Shown here: piece after piece, positions 1-8,825 of the stretch
Position numbering within the stretch: the first letter of the stretch is position 1
Layout: every line of letters begins with the position of its first letter
From: Prochlorococcus_E sp000760215
Lineage (GTDB): Bacteria > Cyanobacteriota > Cyanobacteriia > PCC-6307 > Cyanobiaceae
DNA: 64,000 nucleotides
Direction: 5' to 3' (one strand)
Assembly (NCBI RefSeq): GCF_047303175.1
Contig: NZ_CP138945.1
Notes under the pieces: model-generated
Database searches by the model: none
What the model was told of the DNA's origin: nothing
The model's input: the letters and a program-made list of their open reading frames with translations, nothing else
Program-made: the position numbers and the translations under genes

Positions 1-2
1 AA

Positions 3-1004
3 TCTCTACTCAGGGAAGAAGTAACAGAAAACGATATAGCTGAGGTTATAGCAAAATGGACTTCAATCCCTGTTACAAAACTCACCACTTCTGAATCACT
101 AAAACTATTAAATCTTGAAGAGACTTTGAATCTAACTGTCATAGGACAAGAGGAAGCTGTAAGAGTAACTTCAAACGCAATTCATCGCTCAAGAACAGGT
201 GTTGGAGATCCTGAAAAACCAATAGCAAGTTTCTTATTTCTTGGGCCCACAGGCGTAGGAAAAACACAATTATCTAAATCATTGGCTTTTGAATTGTTTG
301 ATAGCAAAAAAGCAATAATTCGAATTGACATGTCTGAATATATGGAAAAGCATTCAGTAAGTAGACTAATTGGAGCTCCTCCTGGATATATTGGTTACGA
401 ATCAGGAGGTCAATTATCTGAAGCTGTTAGAAAAAACCCTTATTCAGTAATCTTATTTGATGAAATTGAAAAAGCACATGGAGATGTTTTAAATATACTT
501 CTACAAATTCTAGATGAAGGGAGGGTTACTGATAACCAAGGCAAAGTAATAAATTTTAGAAATACAATAATTATCCTTACAAGCAATATTGGAAGTCAAG
601 AAATATTAGAAATGCAAGAAAACAAAAAACAATCAATTGAACTAGAAAGAGCAATAAGATCAAGATTGAAAAAGTCATTTAAACCTGAGTTTCTGAACCG
701 ATTAGACGAGCAAATTATATTTAAAAGTCTAAACAGAGAAGATCTATTTAAGATTGTGGAATTACAGTTAAAAAGAATAGTCAAAAGATTAAGTAAGCTT
801 GACTTGAATTTAACCTTCTCAGAGGAATCTGTATATTGGATTAGCAAAAAAGGCTATGATAATATTTACGGAGCAAGGCCTGTTAAACGTGTTATTCAAA
901 CAGAAGTAGAAAATCGTCTGGCTAAAATACTACTTAGAAACAAAGCTATAGCTAATAATACAATTAGAATAGATGTAATAAATAATAAGCTAACTCTTAT
1001 ATAA
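3..1004 (+). CDS. clpB: ClpB-type AAA+ disaggregase, C-terminal part (5' truncated by window)
   Basis: This is the C-terminal part of a Hsp100 chaperone; the frame is already open at base 3 and the gene begins before the window. The visible part starts in the linker before the second ATPase domain (AEVIAKWTSIPVTKL). It continues with a Walker A (GPTGVGKT), a Walker B (VILFDEIEKA), an arginine-finger region (PEFLNRLDE) and a sensor-2 GAR motif (YGARPVKRVIQ). The GAR context and the lack of a ClpP-interaction loop region favour ClpB over ClpC; a full-length clpC lies elsewhere in this window. ClpB-type proteins pull apart protein aggregates with DnaK. It may be the second, divergent ClpB found in many cyanobacteria. 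The first half cannot be judged. Confidence 0.85.
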   Translation, partial: SLLREEVTENDIAEVIAKWTSIPVTKLTTSESLKLLNLEETLNLTVIGQEEAVRVTSNAIHRSRTGVGDPEKPIASFLFLGPTGVGKTQLSKSLAFELFDSKKAIIRIDMSEYMEKHSVSRLIGAPPGYIGYESGGQLSEAVRKNPYSVILFDEIEKAHGDVLNILLQILDEGRVTDNQGKVINFRNTIIILTSNIGSQEILEMQENKKQSIELERAIRSRLKKSFKPEFLNRLDEQIIFKSLNREDLFKIVELQLKRIVKRLSKLDLNLTFSEESVYWISKKGYDNIYGARPVKRVIQTEVENRLAKILLRNKAIANNTIRIDVINNKLTLI

Positions 1005-1028
1005 AAACTAATTTTTATATCGTAGCTC

Positions 1029-1790
1029 TTAAGAAGGCAAGATATCTAGACTGAATCTATAGCCCTGTTGACGAACTGTTGTTATACCTCCACCATCACC
1101 AAGACCAGCTTGTTCTAGTTTTCTTCTTAATGTAAGCACTTGAGTATCCACTGACCTTGGTCCCCCACTAAATGGTGGCCAAGCCATTCTCAAAAGTTCA
1201 TGTCTGCTACGAACCATTCCTGGGGGCATGAGCAAAGCACATAGAAGTGCGAATTCCCTAGGGCTAAGCTCAACGGGCTTTTCTCTTAATGTCACTTGTC
1301 TAAGCAACAAATGAACCTCTAAGGGGCCAACTGTTACTCGTTCTTGAAGACCTATACGTCCTCTCTTTAATAGAGTTCTACAGCGTGCAGCCAACTCTTC
1401 AAGGCCAAATGGCTTCCTCATAACATCATCAGCACCATCATCCAAAAGGCCAACCAATGTTTCTACTCCTGTCCTGGCTGTAAGTACCATTACTGGGCAG
1501 CCTAATTGTTGACCTAAATTTAAAGCAGAACTTTTTTCTAGCAATTCTGCACTTACTAAAAGATCAGGAGATTGATCTCTACATAAATCAATAGCTTCAA
1601 CAACTGAACCTACCGCCGCGGCTAGATGTCCATCTTGTCTAAGTCTCTGAACAAGAACTGTCCTTAGTGTGGGATGAGGTTCTACTACAAGAATTCGTGA
1701 AGGGCTCTGTGCAGTTGGCTGGAGGGGATTAGCAGCTAATGAGGGCTGCGCACTTTGCTCATCAGAAAGTAGATCTGGAGTTAATGTCAC
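1029..1790 (-). CDS. OmpR-family response regulator with degenerate receiver domain
   Basis: 253 residues, GTG start. A receiver domain (about residues 32-140) is followed by a winged-helix DNA-binding domain (about 150-250; ELSPREFALL, then SVDTQVLTLRRKLE and TVRQQGYRF). Fold-defining residues such as T104 and K126 (RKPFG) are kept. The phospho-acceptor Asp is replaced: the usual PDLxVLD reads PDLLVSA, with Ala81 at the Asp position, and the acidic pair is E37-P38 instead of Asp-Asp. Conventional phosphorylation is therefore unlikely. Such atypical receivers are known among cyanobacterial regulators (NblR is the usual example). No histidine kinase gene adjoins it. DNA target and signal are unknown. 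Family assignment is firm; orthology to a named regulator is not claimed. Confidence 0.9.
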   Translation of the reverse strand: MTLTPDLLSDEQSAQPSLAANPLQPTAQSPSRILVVEPHPTLRTVLVQRLRQDGHLAAAVGSVVEAIDLCRDQSPDLLVSAELLEKSSALNLGQQLGCPVMVLTARTGVETLVGLLDDGADDVMRKPFGLEELAARCRTLLKRGRIGLQERVTVGPLEVHLLLRQVTLREKPVELSPREFALLCALLMPPGMVRSRHELLRMAWPPFSGGPRSVDTQVLTLRRKLEQAGLGDGGGITTVRQQGYRFSLDILPS

Positions 1791-1864
1791 AGGCCAAAAT
1801 GAATTTGAATTAAGATAACGAATTAAGCGTCCAACTGTAAGAAATACCTAAATATCATCGCAAA

Positions 1865-2137
1865 ATGACATTACAAGAATTTCAGGACCCTGCATCTATA
1901 AGACATTTTCAGTCAATATGTGATGCATGTCAGGAACTTATTAACAGTTTTCATACACCTACAGAATTGAAATTCTATACGGATGGGTACTTACACGCCT
2001 TAAGAAAAGCAAGAAGTATTCCCCTGAAAGACCAAGAAACACTAGAAAAGCTTGTGGAGAGATGGGTTCTTGATCCCTCAAGCTTCATAGGGCCAGATGG
2101 TGATATGAATAACCTCTATCACCCAAAACAGAAGTGA
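1865..2137 (+). CDS. Small conserved cyanobacterial protein (DUF6761-like)
   Basis: 90 residues, ATG start, no signal peptide or membrane segment. The pattern IRHFQSICD near residue 12 and FYTDGYLHALRKA near residue 37 resembles a small cyanobacterial family that I recall as DUF6761; this match is from memory. It lies divergent to the response regulator, with 74 bases between them, and ends 5 bases from the convergent glutaredoxin gene. The function is unknown. The composition is that of a small soluble helical protein. Confidence 0.75.
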   Translation: MTLQEFQDPASIRHFQSICDACQELINSFHTPTELKFYTDGYLHALRKARSIPLKDQETLEKLVERWVLDPSSFIGPDGDMNNLYHPKQK

Positions 2138-2142
2138 TTTAC

Positions 2143-2475
2143 TTAAGAAGCTAGAGCAATTTCAATCTTTTCTCTTAACTCTCCAGAGTTATACATTTCA
2201 ATCAAAATATCAGATCCTCCTAAAAACTCCCCCTTCAAATAGACCTGAGGGATAGTTGGCCAATTTGAATATTCTTTTATTCCTTGTCTGATTTCACTAT
2301 CAGAAAGAACATCAAAAGTTTCAAATTGAATGCCAAGCGAAGTTAAAATCTGTACTACATTATTTGAGAAGCCACATTGAGGCATCAATTTATTACCCTT
2401 CATAAATACCATTACTGGATTTGAATTGATTAATTCTTCAATTCTTGAAGGTGTGTCCATATTCATGAAAATCAT
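2143..2475 (-). CDS. grxD: Monothiol glutaredoxin (Grx4/GrxD family, CGFS type)
   Basis: 110 residues. The active site is CGFS (MPQCGFSNNVVQIL, Cys34), with the WPTIPQVY segment holding the cis-proline and the GGSD glutathione-binding motif near residue 86. CGFS glutaredoxins coordinate a glutathione-bridged [2Fe-2S] cluster and take part in iron-sulfur trafficking. The ATG overlaps the stop of the upstream bolA gene (ATGA), so the two are probably translationally coupled; BolA and CGFS glutaredoxins form a complex in other organisms. Internal Met4 and Met6 are alternative starts. Orthologous to the cyanobacterial ycf64-like/Grx3 proteins. Confidence 0.95.
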   Translation of the reverse strand: MIFMNMDTPSRIEELINSNPVMVFMKGNKLMPQCGFSNNVVQILTSLGIQFETFDVLSDSEIRQGIKEYSNWPTIPQVYLKGEFLGGSDILIEMYNSGELREKIEIALAS

Positions 2476-2705
2476 CCAGGTGTAGAGGTTTTCAAAGCCA
2501 ATGCATGAATGGCTTCACTGGCAAGCTCTTTTTGAAGAGCTTTATAGATCATTTGATGTTGCTGGACTCTAGATAATCCTACAAAAGCCGATGAAACAAC
2601 ATCAACTTGCAAATGATCTCCACCCCCACTTATATCCTCTACTCTAACTTGAGCATCTGGGATAGAGTCTTGGATAGAAGAAACTAATTCGTCAGGGTCA
2701 ACCAT
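2472..2705 (-). CDS. bolA: BolA family protein
   Basis: 77 residues when started at MVDPDELV. This start is preceded by a clear AGGAGG about 11 bases upstream, and it is preferred over an in-frame extension of 12 residues beginning near 2741. It has the BolA fold signature GGGDHLQVDVVSSAFVG and the conserved helix RVQQHQMIYKALQKEL, followed by IHALALKTSTP. BolA proteins partner monothiol glutaredoxins in binding or transferring [2Fe-2S] clusters. The next gene is exactly such a glutaredoxin and overlaps by 4 bases, which strongly supports a functional pair. Confidence 0.93.
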   Translation of the reverse strand: MVDPDELVSSIQDSIPDAQVRVEDISGGGDHLQVDVVSSAFVGLSRVQQHQMIYKALQKELASEAIHALALKTSTPG

Positions 2706-2754
2706 AAAAAAATCATACCTCCTAATAAAAATTAAAATCAACTATTAATTAAAA

Positions 2755-3282
2755 TCATCTTTTTGATCGACGAAAAGGAGTGTCAACAAATCCCAATTCG
2801 AAAAGAGCTTTATAAGCCTGCTGCCCTTCTGTACTAATTGGATTAGAGACACTGCTAACAACCTCAACCAACAAAGGGACTGCTAATGCTGGTTGATTAG
2901 TTTTTCTAAAAAGAGTTGCCAGTTTTAGATTGGCCTTTGCTTTTAATAAAAGGACCTTTCGACTATTAGAGTCCATTTCCCTAGGTATACGAGCATCAAA
3001 ACCTTTAAAAGAACCACTTAAAGCACCATAAAAACCTAGCAACAAATCCCCCATTTCTCTTGCCTTGTCATACTTTTTTCTGGCCCGATCAAAGTCTTTT
3101 TTTAAAAAATAAGCATCTCCATCACTAATAATTTTCTCAATTGCAGTAACAGACAATCCAATTTCTTCTTTTGCTAAAACCCTATATTGATCTGAAGAAG
3201 GTTCTTTTGCAAAAGCTGGAGTGTTTATAAAAAAGCATCCTGCACTAAGAGCAAAAACAGTAAAAGGGATGCGCCAACTCAT
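2755..3282 (-). CDS. Exported protein, probably TPR-like helical
   Basis: 175 residues from the ATG at 3282. An in-frame extension to 3336 would overlap plsC and place 18 residues before a good signal peptide, so it is rejected. The N-terminus (MSWRIPFTVFALSAG...NTPAFA) is a signal peptide with an AFA cleavage site. The mature part is helical: DAYFLKKDFDRARKKYDKAREMG looks like one TPR-type hairpin. The domain ends in basic residues (RRSKR). It lies 37 bases downstream of plsC on the same strand. It is probably periplasmic or thylakoid-lumenal. No function can be assigned. Confidence 0.8.
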   Translation of the reverse strand: MSWRIPFTVFALSAGCFFINTPAFAKEPSSDQYRVLAKEEIGLSVTAIEKIISDGDAYFLKKDFDRARKKYDKAREMGDLLLGFYGALSGSFKGFDARIPREMDSNSRKVLLLKAKANLKLATLFRKTNQPALAVPLLVEVVSSVSNPISTEGQQAYKALFELGFVDTPFRRSKR

Positions 3283-3319
3283 CGTAATAAAAACAAATTT
3301 ACTTAAGACTTTATATGGA

Positions 3320-4003
3320 TTAGGAAAATCGGCCAACTGCTAAAAGGGCTTCTTTCTCAGCTCTATACATTTTTTCTGAAAGTTCTAAATCAAATTGTTT
3401 AGAGGCTTGCTTACCACTTTCAGATATTTTTATAGGTTTTCCAAAGCAAATAGCAGCTCTTCCTAGAAACCTTGGATTAAGATCGCTATAACCAAGACCA
3501 ACTGGTACCACTTGAACATTAACACCATTTCTATGAGCAAGTTGAGATAACCTAATTAAACCTTTTTCAATTTTTATAGACTTTCTATTTAAGTTGATTT
3601 GCCCTTCTGGGAAAACAACTAACTGTTTTCCTGCAACTAATAAATCGACAGAATACCTAAGTGAAAGCAATGAAGGTTTAAGTTTATCCACAGGAAAACA
3701 GCCTAGTCGATTTAAAAACCAACCTTGAAGACCTTGCATTTCTGACAACGTAACCATAAAACGACAATCTCGTTTTGTTACTCTGCGGCCAGCCGCCATG
3801 GTAAGCATAAGAGCATCCCAACGTGAACGATGAGTAGGTGCAAGTACAACTGGACCAACAGAAGGTAAGTTTTCCTTTCCTAGTACAATCCTTTCTTTAA
3901 AATAGTTGTTTAAAACTATGTCCTGTGTAACTATCATCGCAAGTTTTCCCAAAAAGGGATTTACACCTCTACATAAATCTGCTTCTCGTTTAACAAGCGC
4001 CAA
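3320..4003 (-). CDS. plsC: 1-acyl-sn-glycerol-3-phosphate acyltransferase
   Basis: 227 residues from a TTG start. The acyltransferase motif I is HRSRWD (H(x)4D form), motif III is FPEGQI (VVFPEGQINLN), and the late motif VPVGLGY is present. The enzyme adds the second acyl chain to lysophosphatidate to give phosphatidate, the precursor of membrane glycerolipids, at the cytoplasmic membrane face. CdsA, which uses phosphatidate, is encoded later in the window. The next available ATG (3937) would cut into the conserved NPFLGKLAM region, so the TTG is preferred. Confidence 0.92.
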   Translation of the reverse strand: MALVKREADLCRGVNPFLGKLAMIVTQDIVLNNYFKERIVLGKENLPSVGPVVLAPTHRSRWDALMLTMAAGRRVTKRDCRFMVTLSEMQGLQGWFLNRLGCFPVDKLKPSLLSLRYSVDLLVAGKQLVVFPEGQINLNRKSIKIEKGLIRLSQLAHRNGVNVQVVPVGLGYSDLNPRFLGRAAICFGKPIKISESGKQASKQFDLELSEKMYRAEKEALLAVGRFS

Positions 4004-4145
4004 GGAAAAGTGAACTATTTAAAAATTTAATAAGAACTTAGCCTTCAAAAGTATCTTTTTTCTTAGTGCATTGGGCAGTTAAGTCAGCGGCTAATAGCTT
4101 TGGAACCCGTATCGCAATAAAATTACTAGTAAATAGCTCTTCTAA

Positions 4146-4886
4146 ATGGCAAGTCTTGGTGTAAATATTGACCACATTGCAAATGTGCGTCAAGCCCGTC
4201 TTACAAATGAACCTGATCCTGTTCAAATGGCGTATTTGGCAGAACTAGGTGGTGCCGATGGCATAACAGTTCATTTAAGAGAAGATAGAAGGCATATTCA
4301 AGAAAGAGATTTGCAATTGTTAAGGCAAACAATCAAAACACGCTTAAATCTTGAAATGGCCGCAACTGAAGAAATGCTTGATATTGCATTACAAATTAAA
4401 CCTGATATGATCACATTTGTACCAGAAAGAAGAGAAGAAATAACCACTGAAGGAGGATTGGATGTTCAAAAAAATAAATCAAAAATAAAACCTTTTATAG
4501 ATAGATCTCAATCAGCAGGAATTCCAGTAAGCCTTTTTGTGGATCCAACACCTATACAACTTGAAGCATCATCAGATCTTACTGTTCGTTGGGTTGAGCT
4601 ACATACAGGTTCTTATGCCACATCAACATGGAATAATCAGGCAGTTGAATTTTCAAAAGTTAAAGAAAGTGTAAACAAAGCAAGACATTTAGGTTTACGT
4701 GTAAATGCTGGCCATGGATTAACTTATCAAAATATAGAGCCAATTGCTTCTATTAAAGGAATAGAAGAACTGAATATTGGTCACACAATAATTTCAAGAG
4801 CATTAGCAATTGGTCTAAAAAAGGCGGTTAGAGAAATGAAAGATATGATAGTAAATCCACGTAAGGAACCTTTTTTTGCGTCTTAG
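4146..4886 (+). CDS. pdxJ: Pyridoxine 5'-phosphate synthase
   Basis: 246 residues. PdxJ condenses 1-deoxyxylulose 5-phosphate with 3-amino-2-oxopropyl phosphate to pyridoxine 5'-phosphate (DXP-dependent vitamin B6 route). Seen: NIDHIANVRQAR (residues 7-18), VHLREDRRHI with His43, LNLEMA with Glu70, FVPERREE and NAGHGL with a conserved His near residue 190. These correspond to the catalytic His/Glu/His of the family. Length is normal. It starts the plus-strand run that continues into recC 27 bases later. The plsC gene diverges from it across 142 bases. Confidence 0.97.
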   Translation: MASLGVNIDHIANVRQARLTNEPDPVQMAYLAELGGADGITVHLREDRRHIQERDLQLLRQTIKTRLNLEMAATEEMLDIALQIKPDMITFVPERREEITTEGGLDVQKNKSKIKPFIDRSQSAGIPVSLFVDPTPIQLEASSDLTVRWVELHTGSYATSTWNNQAVEFSKVKESVNKARHLGLRVNAGHGLTYQNIEPIASIKGIEELNIGHTIISRALAIGLKKAVREMKDMIVNPRKEPFFAS

Positions 4887-4913
4887 CAAAGATTTTCATT
4901 AAAATTCCAAACC

Positions 4914-7900
4914 TTGTTAACTGTTTACAGAAGCAATAGATCCGAATGGTTAGCTGAGTTGCTTGCTGAACAGCTCAGGGTTAATCCTCCAGGGCCTTTA
5001 GAGACCGTAGAGGTGATGGTAAACACATGGTCTACAAGTAGATGGCTATCTGAAAAAATTGCAACTGTTAATGGAATATGTGCGGAAGTTGATTTTCCTT
5101 TCCCTAATACATATTTACGGAAGCTTATACAACTCTACCTAGGGTTAGAATTATCAACTGAAGATCCATGGCAAAAAAATAAGCTTGCATGGTCAATAAT
5201 CGATGTCCTTCCAGAGCTTCTTAAGAACCAAGAGGCAAGTTATCTTTTAAATTGGATCAATACTGATTTTTCAGATTCAGGCATACTTAATAAAAAGCAG
5301 TGGAAGTTAGCTAATAAATTAGCAACAACATTTAATGATTATATTTTATATAGACCTAGATTGATTTCTGAATGGTGGAATATAGGCGATTTAACTGACA
5401 AATCAAAATACAACATAAACAACCCAGAAATTAGATGGCAGCTAATACTATTTAATTTACTAAGAAACAAGATTAAATCAGAACCATTCAATATACAGGT
5501 TAACAAGGCCATAAAAGCTCTTAAGCGTAAAGATAGCTCTAGGAATAAACTCCCAGTTCAATTGCATGTTTTTGGTATAAGCAGTATGGCGCCTATTCAG
5601 ATAGAACTTATACAGGCATTTTCTTCTATTTTAGACGTTAAAATGTTTATAACAACACCATGCCAGGACCTATGGAAACGTTGTAGGGATAGAAGAGAAA
5701 CTCTTGGAGATGATTGGGAAGACCCTGTTGATGGATTTTGGTTATTAAAAGCACCCAGAATTGAAGCAACTCTTGGACGAATGGGAGCAGAGTTTCAGCA
5801 ATTACTTGAGGGGAGTGGAGAATATCAATTAGGTGAATGGAATGAACAAGATTTATTTTCCATGCCTGTAAAAATTGCATTAAACAATTCACGTACACCA
5901 TCTCTAATAGAGCAATTACAAGAAAGTTTGTTGGACAGTAATACAACAAATCAATTGAATAGAAATCTTGATGATGATTCGCTCGTGTTCTTGCGTGCTC
6001 CTGGAGCAAGAAGGCAAGTACAACTAATTCGTGATCAAATAATCCAGTGGTTTGCTGCAGATAACAACTTACAACCCAAAGACATCATAATTATGACTCC
6101 TGAAATTGAAAAGATAGCTCCACTAATAGCTTCTATCTTCAATGATGTCTCAGCAACAGGAGTTAATATTCCTTGGACAATTACTGATCGCACCCAACAT
6201 CAAAAGCCAGGTCCAGTTCAATTCATCCTAGAGATTATTGAGATAGCTTCAACTGGACTCACATCAATTAATTTAGAACACCTACTTAGATACAAATTTC
6301 TCAAAGATCGATATGGCCTGGATTACGAAGATATAGAGAAAATGATAGAGAGTTTAAATAGAACAGGCTTTCGAGGGGGAATTGACGAAAATGATCGCAA
6401 TGGTGATGAAACACATAGCTTAAAATGGTGTCTAGAAAGATGGTTGCTAGGAATAGTTATTTCTAAAGGGAGTGCTATAGCTAGCCAAGGAATAGCACCC
6501 TTTTCAGAGAATCGATCTGTAAATGAAATTAGCAACTGGCTAATATTGCTAACAAAAATCAACAAGTACTTACAAAAGATAAGGGTGGCTAAAGATTGTA
6601 AAAGCTGGGTTGAATTACTAAAAAGAATCCAAATTGATTTCTCTCATCAAGAGACTTCCTTATCATGGGAGCTCGAATTGTTTAATTTACATATTGACGA
6701 CTGGTTAAAGATTGCAGGCGATAGCTCTTTAAAACTAGAGCCATCCGTTGTATGGGAAATTCTCAAAGAATATTGCTCTCTTGAAAGCGGGAGGTTTGGT
6801 CATAGAAGTGGCAAAATCACAATAAGCGCGTTAGAGCCCATGAGAGCAATCCCTCATAAAATAATTATCCTTATGGGACTTGAGAATTCAAATTATCCTC
6901 ACCATGAAGATCATCCTAGCTTCAATTTATTGACAAAAGAACGTCTACTTGGAGACCCTAAAAGCAGTGACAAGGATCGCTATGTGCTCCTAGAATCATT
7001 AATTTCATGTCGTGAGAAATTATTAATAGCCTGGAATTATAGAGATGAAAAGACAGGAGAGGAACTTGAAGCGCCTGGACCAATTCATCAATTAATTGAA
7101 TACATTAGAGGCGAGTTGAATGAAAACACAATACCTGGCCTGATAAGAACAGCCCCACCAAACCCTCTGAGCAAAGAGAATTTTGTTTCTAATGATTTTC
7201 AACCACCAATTAGCTGTGACATTCGCAACTTAAAAGCACGAACATTACTCGATAAAGAATCTAGTCCAAAGGCTTTAGCACTTGGACTGCCAATAAAATG
7301 GAGTGAGAATCACACAAACAAAAGCAAAGGAATTCCAAATCAAACAATTAAAAGCTGGTTAACAGCTCCACAACTAACTTGGCTTAATCAATTTAACTTA
7401 AAGCCAAGAAATGAAATGTATACAATAGATAGCCTAGAGCCTATTCATCTAGAGGAACTACAAAGATTTAATCTGCTGAAAAAGCAGTTTTTATATGCAA
7501 AAGAAATACTAATAAAACAAAAAGATATCTCTGCATTCAACGAAAAAATCGATTGGCAAATAAAACTAATGGGACAAGGCATACTCCCGCCAAGAGCAGC
7601 CGCAGAAACAGAGTGTGAGATTTTACAAGCCAGGTGGGAAAGTCTATCGGTTAATATAAAAACAATGGGTCAATTAGAGGAGAAACAATTATCTATTGGA
7701 GAAGAGACCATAAAGGTGCTTTATGCAGGAATAAACTCAATAGTTATTGATATAGGGAAATTAAAGGCCAAAACAATTATGACAGCATGGCTACAACATC
7801 TACAAGTTTGTGCTTATAGTGATAATACATCTAAAACATATATTTTATCTAGAGCTAATACACCAAAGAAGCGAGATCAATATCACTTATCTGCACATTT

Positions 7901-8225
7901 CGCCAAAATAGATAAACAGGAAGCAAGAAACTATCTTAAGGACATCTACTCAATTGTAGATCAAGGACTAGAGCAATGTTGGCCTATACCACCAGAAAGT
8001 GGTTGGGCCCTATCTAAAGCAAAATATGAAAATAGAAGCAATGCTAAAGGAATATTCAAAAGAGTCTGGACTGGTGACTTTAAGAGGGTAGGCGAACGAG
8101 AAAAAGAAGAAATGCGAATTTCCTTCGGAGAAGATTGTAATTCAGAAATATTTTTTGGGAATAAAATATTTGAAGATTGCTTAAAGACACTTTATGGTCC
8201 TTTATTAAATAGTCTTATTATATAA
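4914..8225 (+). CDS. recC: Exodeoxyribonuclease V gamma subunit (RecC)
   Basis: 1103 residues, TTG start. RecC is the Chi-recognising, helicase-like but ATPase-inactive subunit of RecBCD, which processes double-strand breaks for recombination. The N-terminus (LTVYRSNRSEWLAELLAEQL, later DFPFPNTYLRKLI) and LHVFGISSMAPIQIELIQAF are typical RecC segments. ALEPMRAIPHKIIILMGLENSNYP and RYVLLESLISCREKLLIAWNYR match the motif V/VI-like region. Length agrees with the family. It precedes a small methyltransferase-like gene, recB and recD on the same strand with gaps of 38 bases or less, so the complete complex is probably co-expressed. Confidence 0.93.
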   Translation: MLTVYRSNRSEWLAELLAEQLRVNPPGPLETVEVMVNTWSTSRWLSEKIATVNGICAEVDFPFPNTYLRKLIQLYLGLELSTEDPWQKNKLAWSIIDVLPELLKNQEASYLLNWINTDFSDSGILNKKQWKLANKLATTFNDYILYRPRLISEWWNIGDLTDKSKYNINNPEIRWQLILFNLLRNKIKSEPFNIQVNKAIKALKRKDSSRNKLPVQLHVFGISSMAPIQIELIQAFSSILDVKMFITTPCQDLWKRCRDRRETLGDDWEDPVDGFWLLKAPRIEATLGRMGAEFQQLLEGSGEYQLGEWNEQDLFSMPVKIALNNSRTPSLIEQLQESLLDSNTTNQLNRNLDDDSLVFLRAPGARRQVQLIRDQIIQWFAADNNLQPKDIIIMTPEIEKIAPLIASIFNDVSATGVNIPWTITDRTQHQKPGPVQFILEIIEIASTGLTSINLEHLLRYKFLKDRYGLDYEDIEKMIESLNRTGFRGGIDENDRNGDETHSLKWCLERWLLGIVISKGSAIASQGIAPFSENRSVNEISNWLILLTKINKYLQKIRVAKDCKSWVELLKRIQIDFSHQETSLSWELELFNLHIDDWLKIAGDSSLKLEPSVVWEILKEYCSLESGRFGHRSGKITISALEPMRAIPHKIIILMGLENSNYPHHEDHPSFNLLTKERLLGDPKSSDKDRYVLLESLISCREKLLIAWNYRDEKTGEELEAPGPIHQLIEYIRGELNENTIPGLIRTAPPNPLSKENFVSNDFQPPISCDIRNLKARTLLDKESSPKALALGLPIKWSENHTNKSKGIPNQTIKSWLTAPQLTWLNQFNLKPRNEMYTIDSLEPIHLEELQRFNLLKKQFLYAKEILIKQKDISAFNEKIDWQIKLMGQGILPPRAAAETECEILQARWESLSVNIKTMGQLEEKQLSIGEETIKVLYAGINSIVIDIGKLKAKTIMTAWLQHLQVCAYSDNTSKTYILSRANTPKKRDQYHLSAHFAKIDKQEARNYLKDIYSIVDQGLEQCWPIPPESGWALSKAKYENRSNAKGIFKRVWTGDFKRVGEREKEEMRISFGEDCNSEIFFGNKIFEDCLKTLYGPLLNSLII

Positions 8226-8235
8226 AATACACCTT

Positions 8236-8787
8236 ATGAATTCATCCAAGAAGTCACTTCTCAAAAGCTCTTCTAAGTTTAACTTAGTAAAATCATATCT
8301 AGGCAATAACAAATTTATAAAAAGCAGCCCCGGTGCATACTTGATATTCATTCAAATACTTGTTATATCAGCCCATTTAATTCCAAAATGGCCCTCATTA
8401 GAAAATTGGCCATTCATTTTAAAGTTATTGGCAATTATTATATTGATTAAAGGTATTTATCAAGTAATATATGCAATACTAGATCTAGGCAAATGCTTTA
8501 GTATAAGTCCATATCCTAATAAAAATTCTATTTTAGTAACCTATGGAGGTTATCATAAGTGTAGACATCCTATTTACAATGGTATTTGCCTGATATCATG
8601 TAGTATTTTTATATTTAATGGAAGTATTATACATTTATTTTTATTCTCTTTGTTAAGCATTATCCTCATAAAGAAAGCAAGATTAGAAGAAGTTAGGTTG
8701 AAGTTAATCCATGATCAATACACAAGCTATATGAAGGATACACCAGCAATATTTAACCGAATAAAATACTTTGATTGGAGAGATTGA
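8236..8787 (+). CDS. Integral-membrane methyltransferase-like protein (ICMT/PEMT family)
   Basis: 183 residues with about four hydrophobic segments. The C-terminal half carries the signature of isoprenylcysteine/phospholipid methyltransferases: GGYHKCRHPIYNG (about residues 109-121), then EEVRLKLIHDQYTSYMKDTP with the conserved E-E and Y..Y....P pattern. Members methylate lipids or prenylated groups using S-adenosylmethionine at the membrane; the substrate here is unknown. It sits 10 bases after recC and 38 before recB, so it is part of the recBCD transcription unit by position, although no link between the functions is known. It has the same AT-rich base use as its neighbours. Confidence 0.82.
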   Translation: MNSSKKSLLKSSSKFNLVKSYLGNNKFIKSSPGAYLIFIQILVISAHLIPKWPSLENWPFILKLLAIIILIKGIYQVIYAILDLGKCFSISPYPNKNSILVTYGGYHKCRHPIYNGICLISCSIFIFNGSIIHLFLFSLLSIILIKKARLEEVRLKLIHDQYTSYMKDTPAIFNRIKYFDWRD

Positions 8788-8825
8788 AAGATGGATAAAC
8801 ATACTAACTATAACTTTAAGGAATA

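Noticed and set aside
4038..4226. Minus-strand open frame of 62 codons between plsC and pdxJ
   Set aside because: Its first part is antisense to the pdxJ N-terminus and there is no start codon in the free part; no recognisable family.
5647..6009. 120-codon antisense frame within recC
   Set aside because: Lies fully opposite the recC coding sequence, with no independent start signal or family resemblance.
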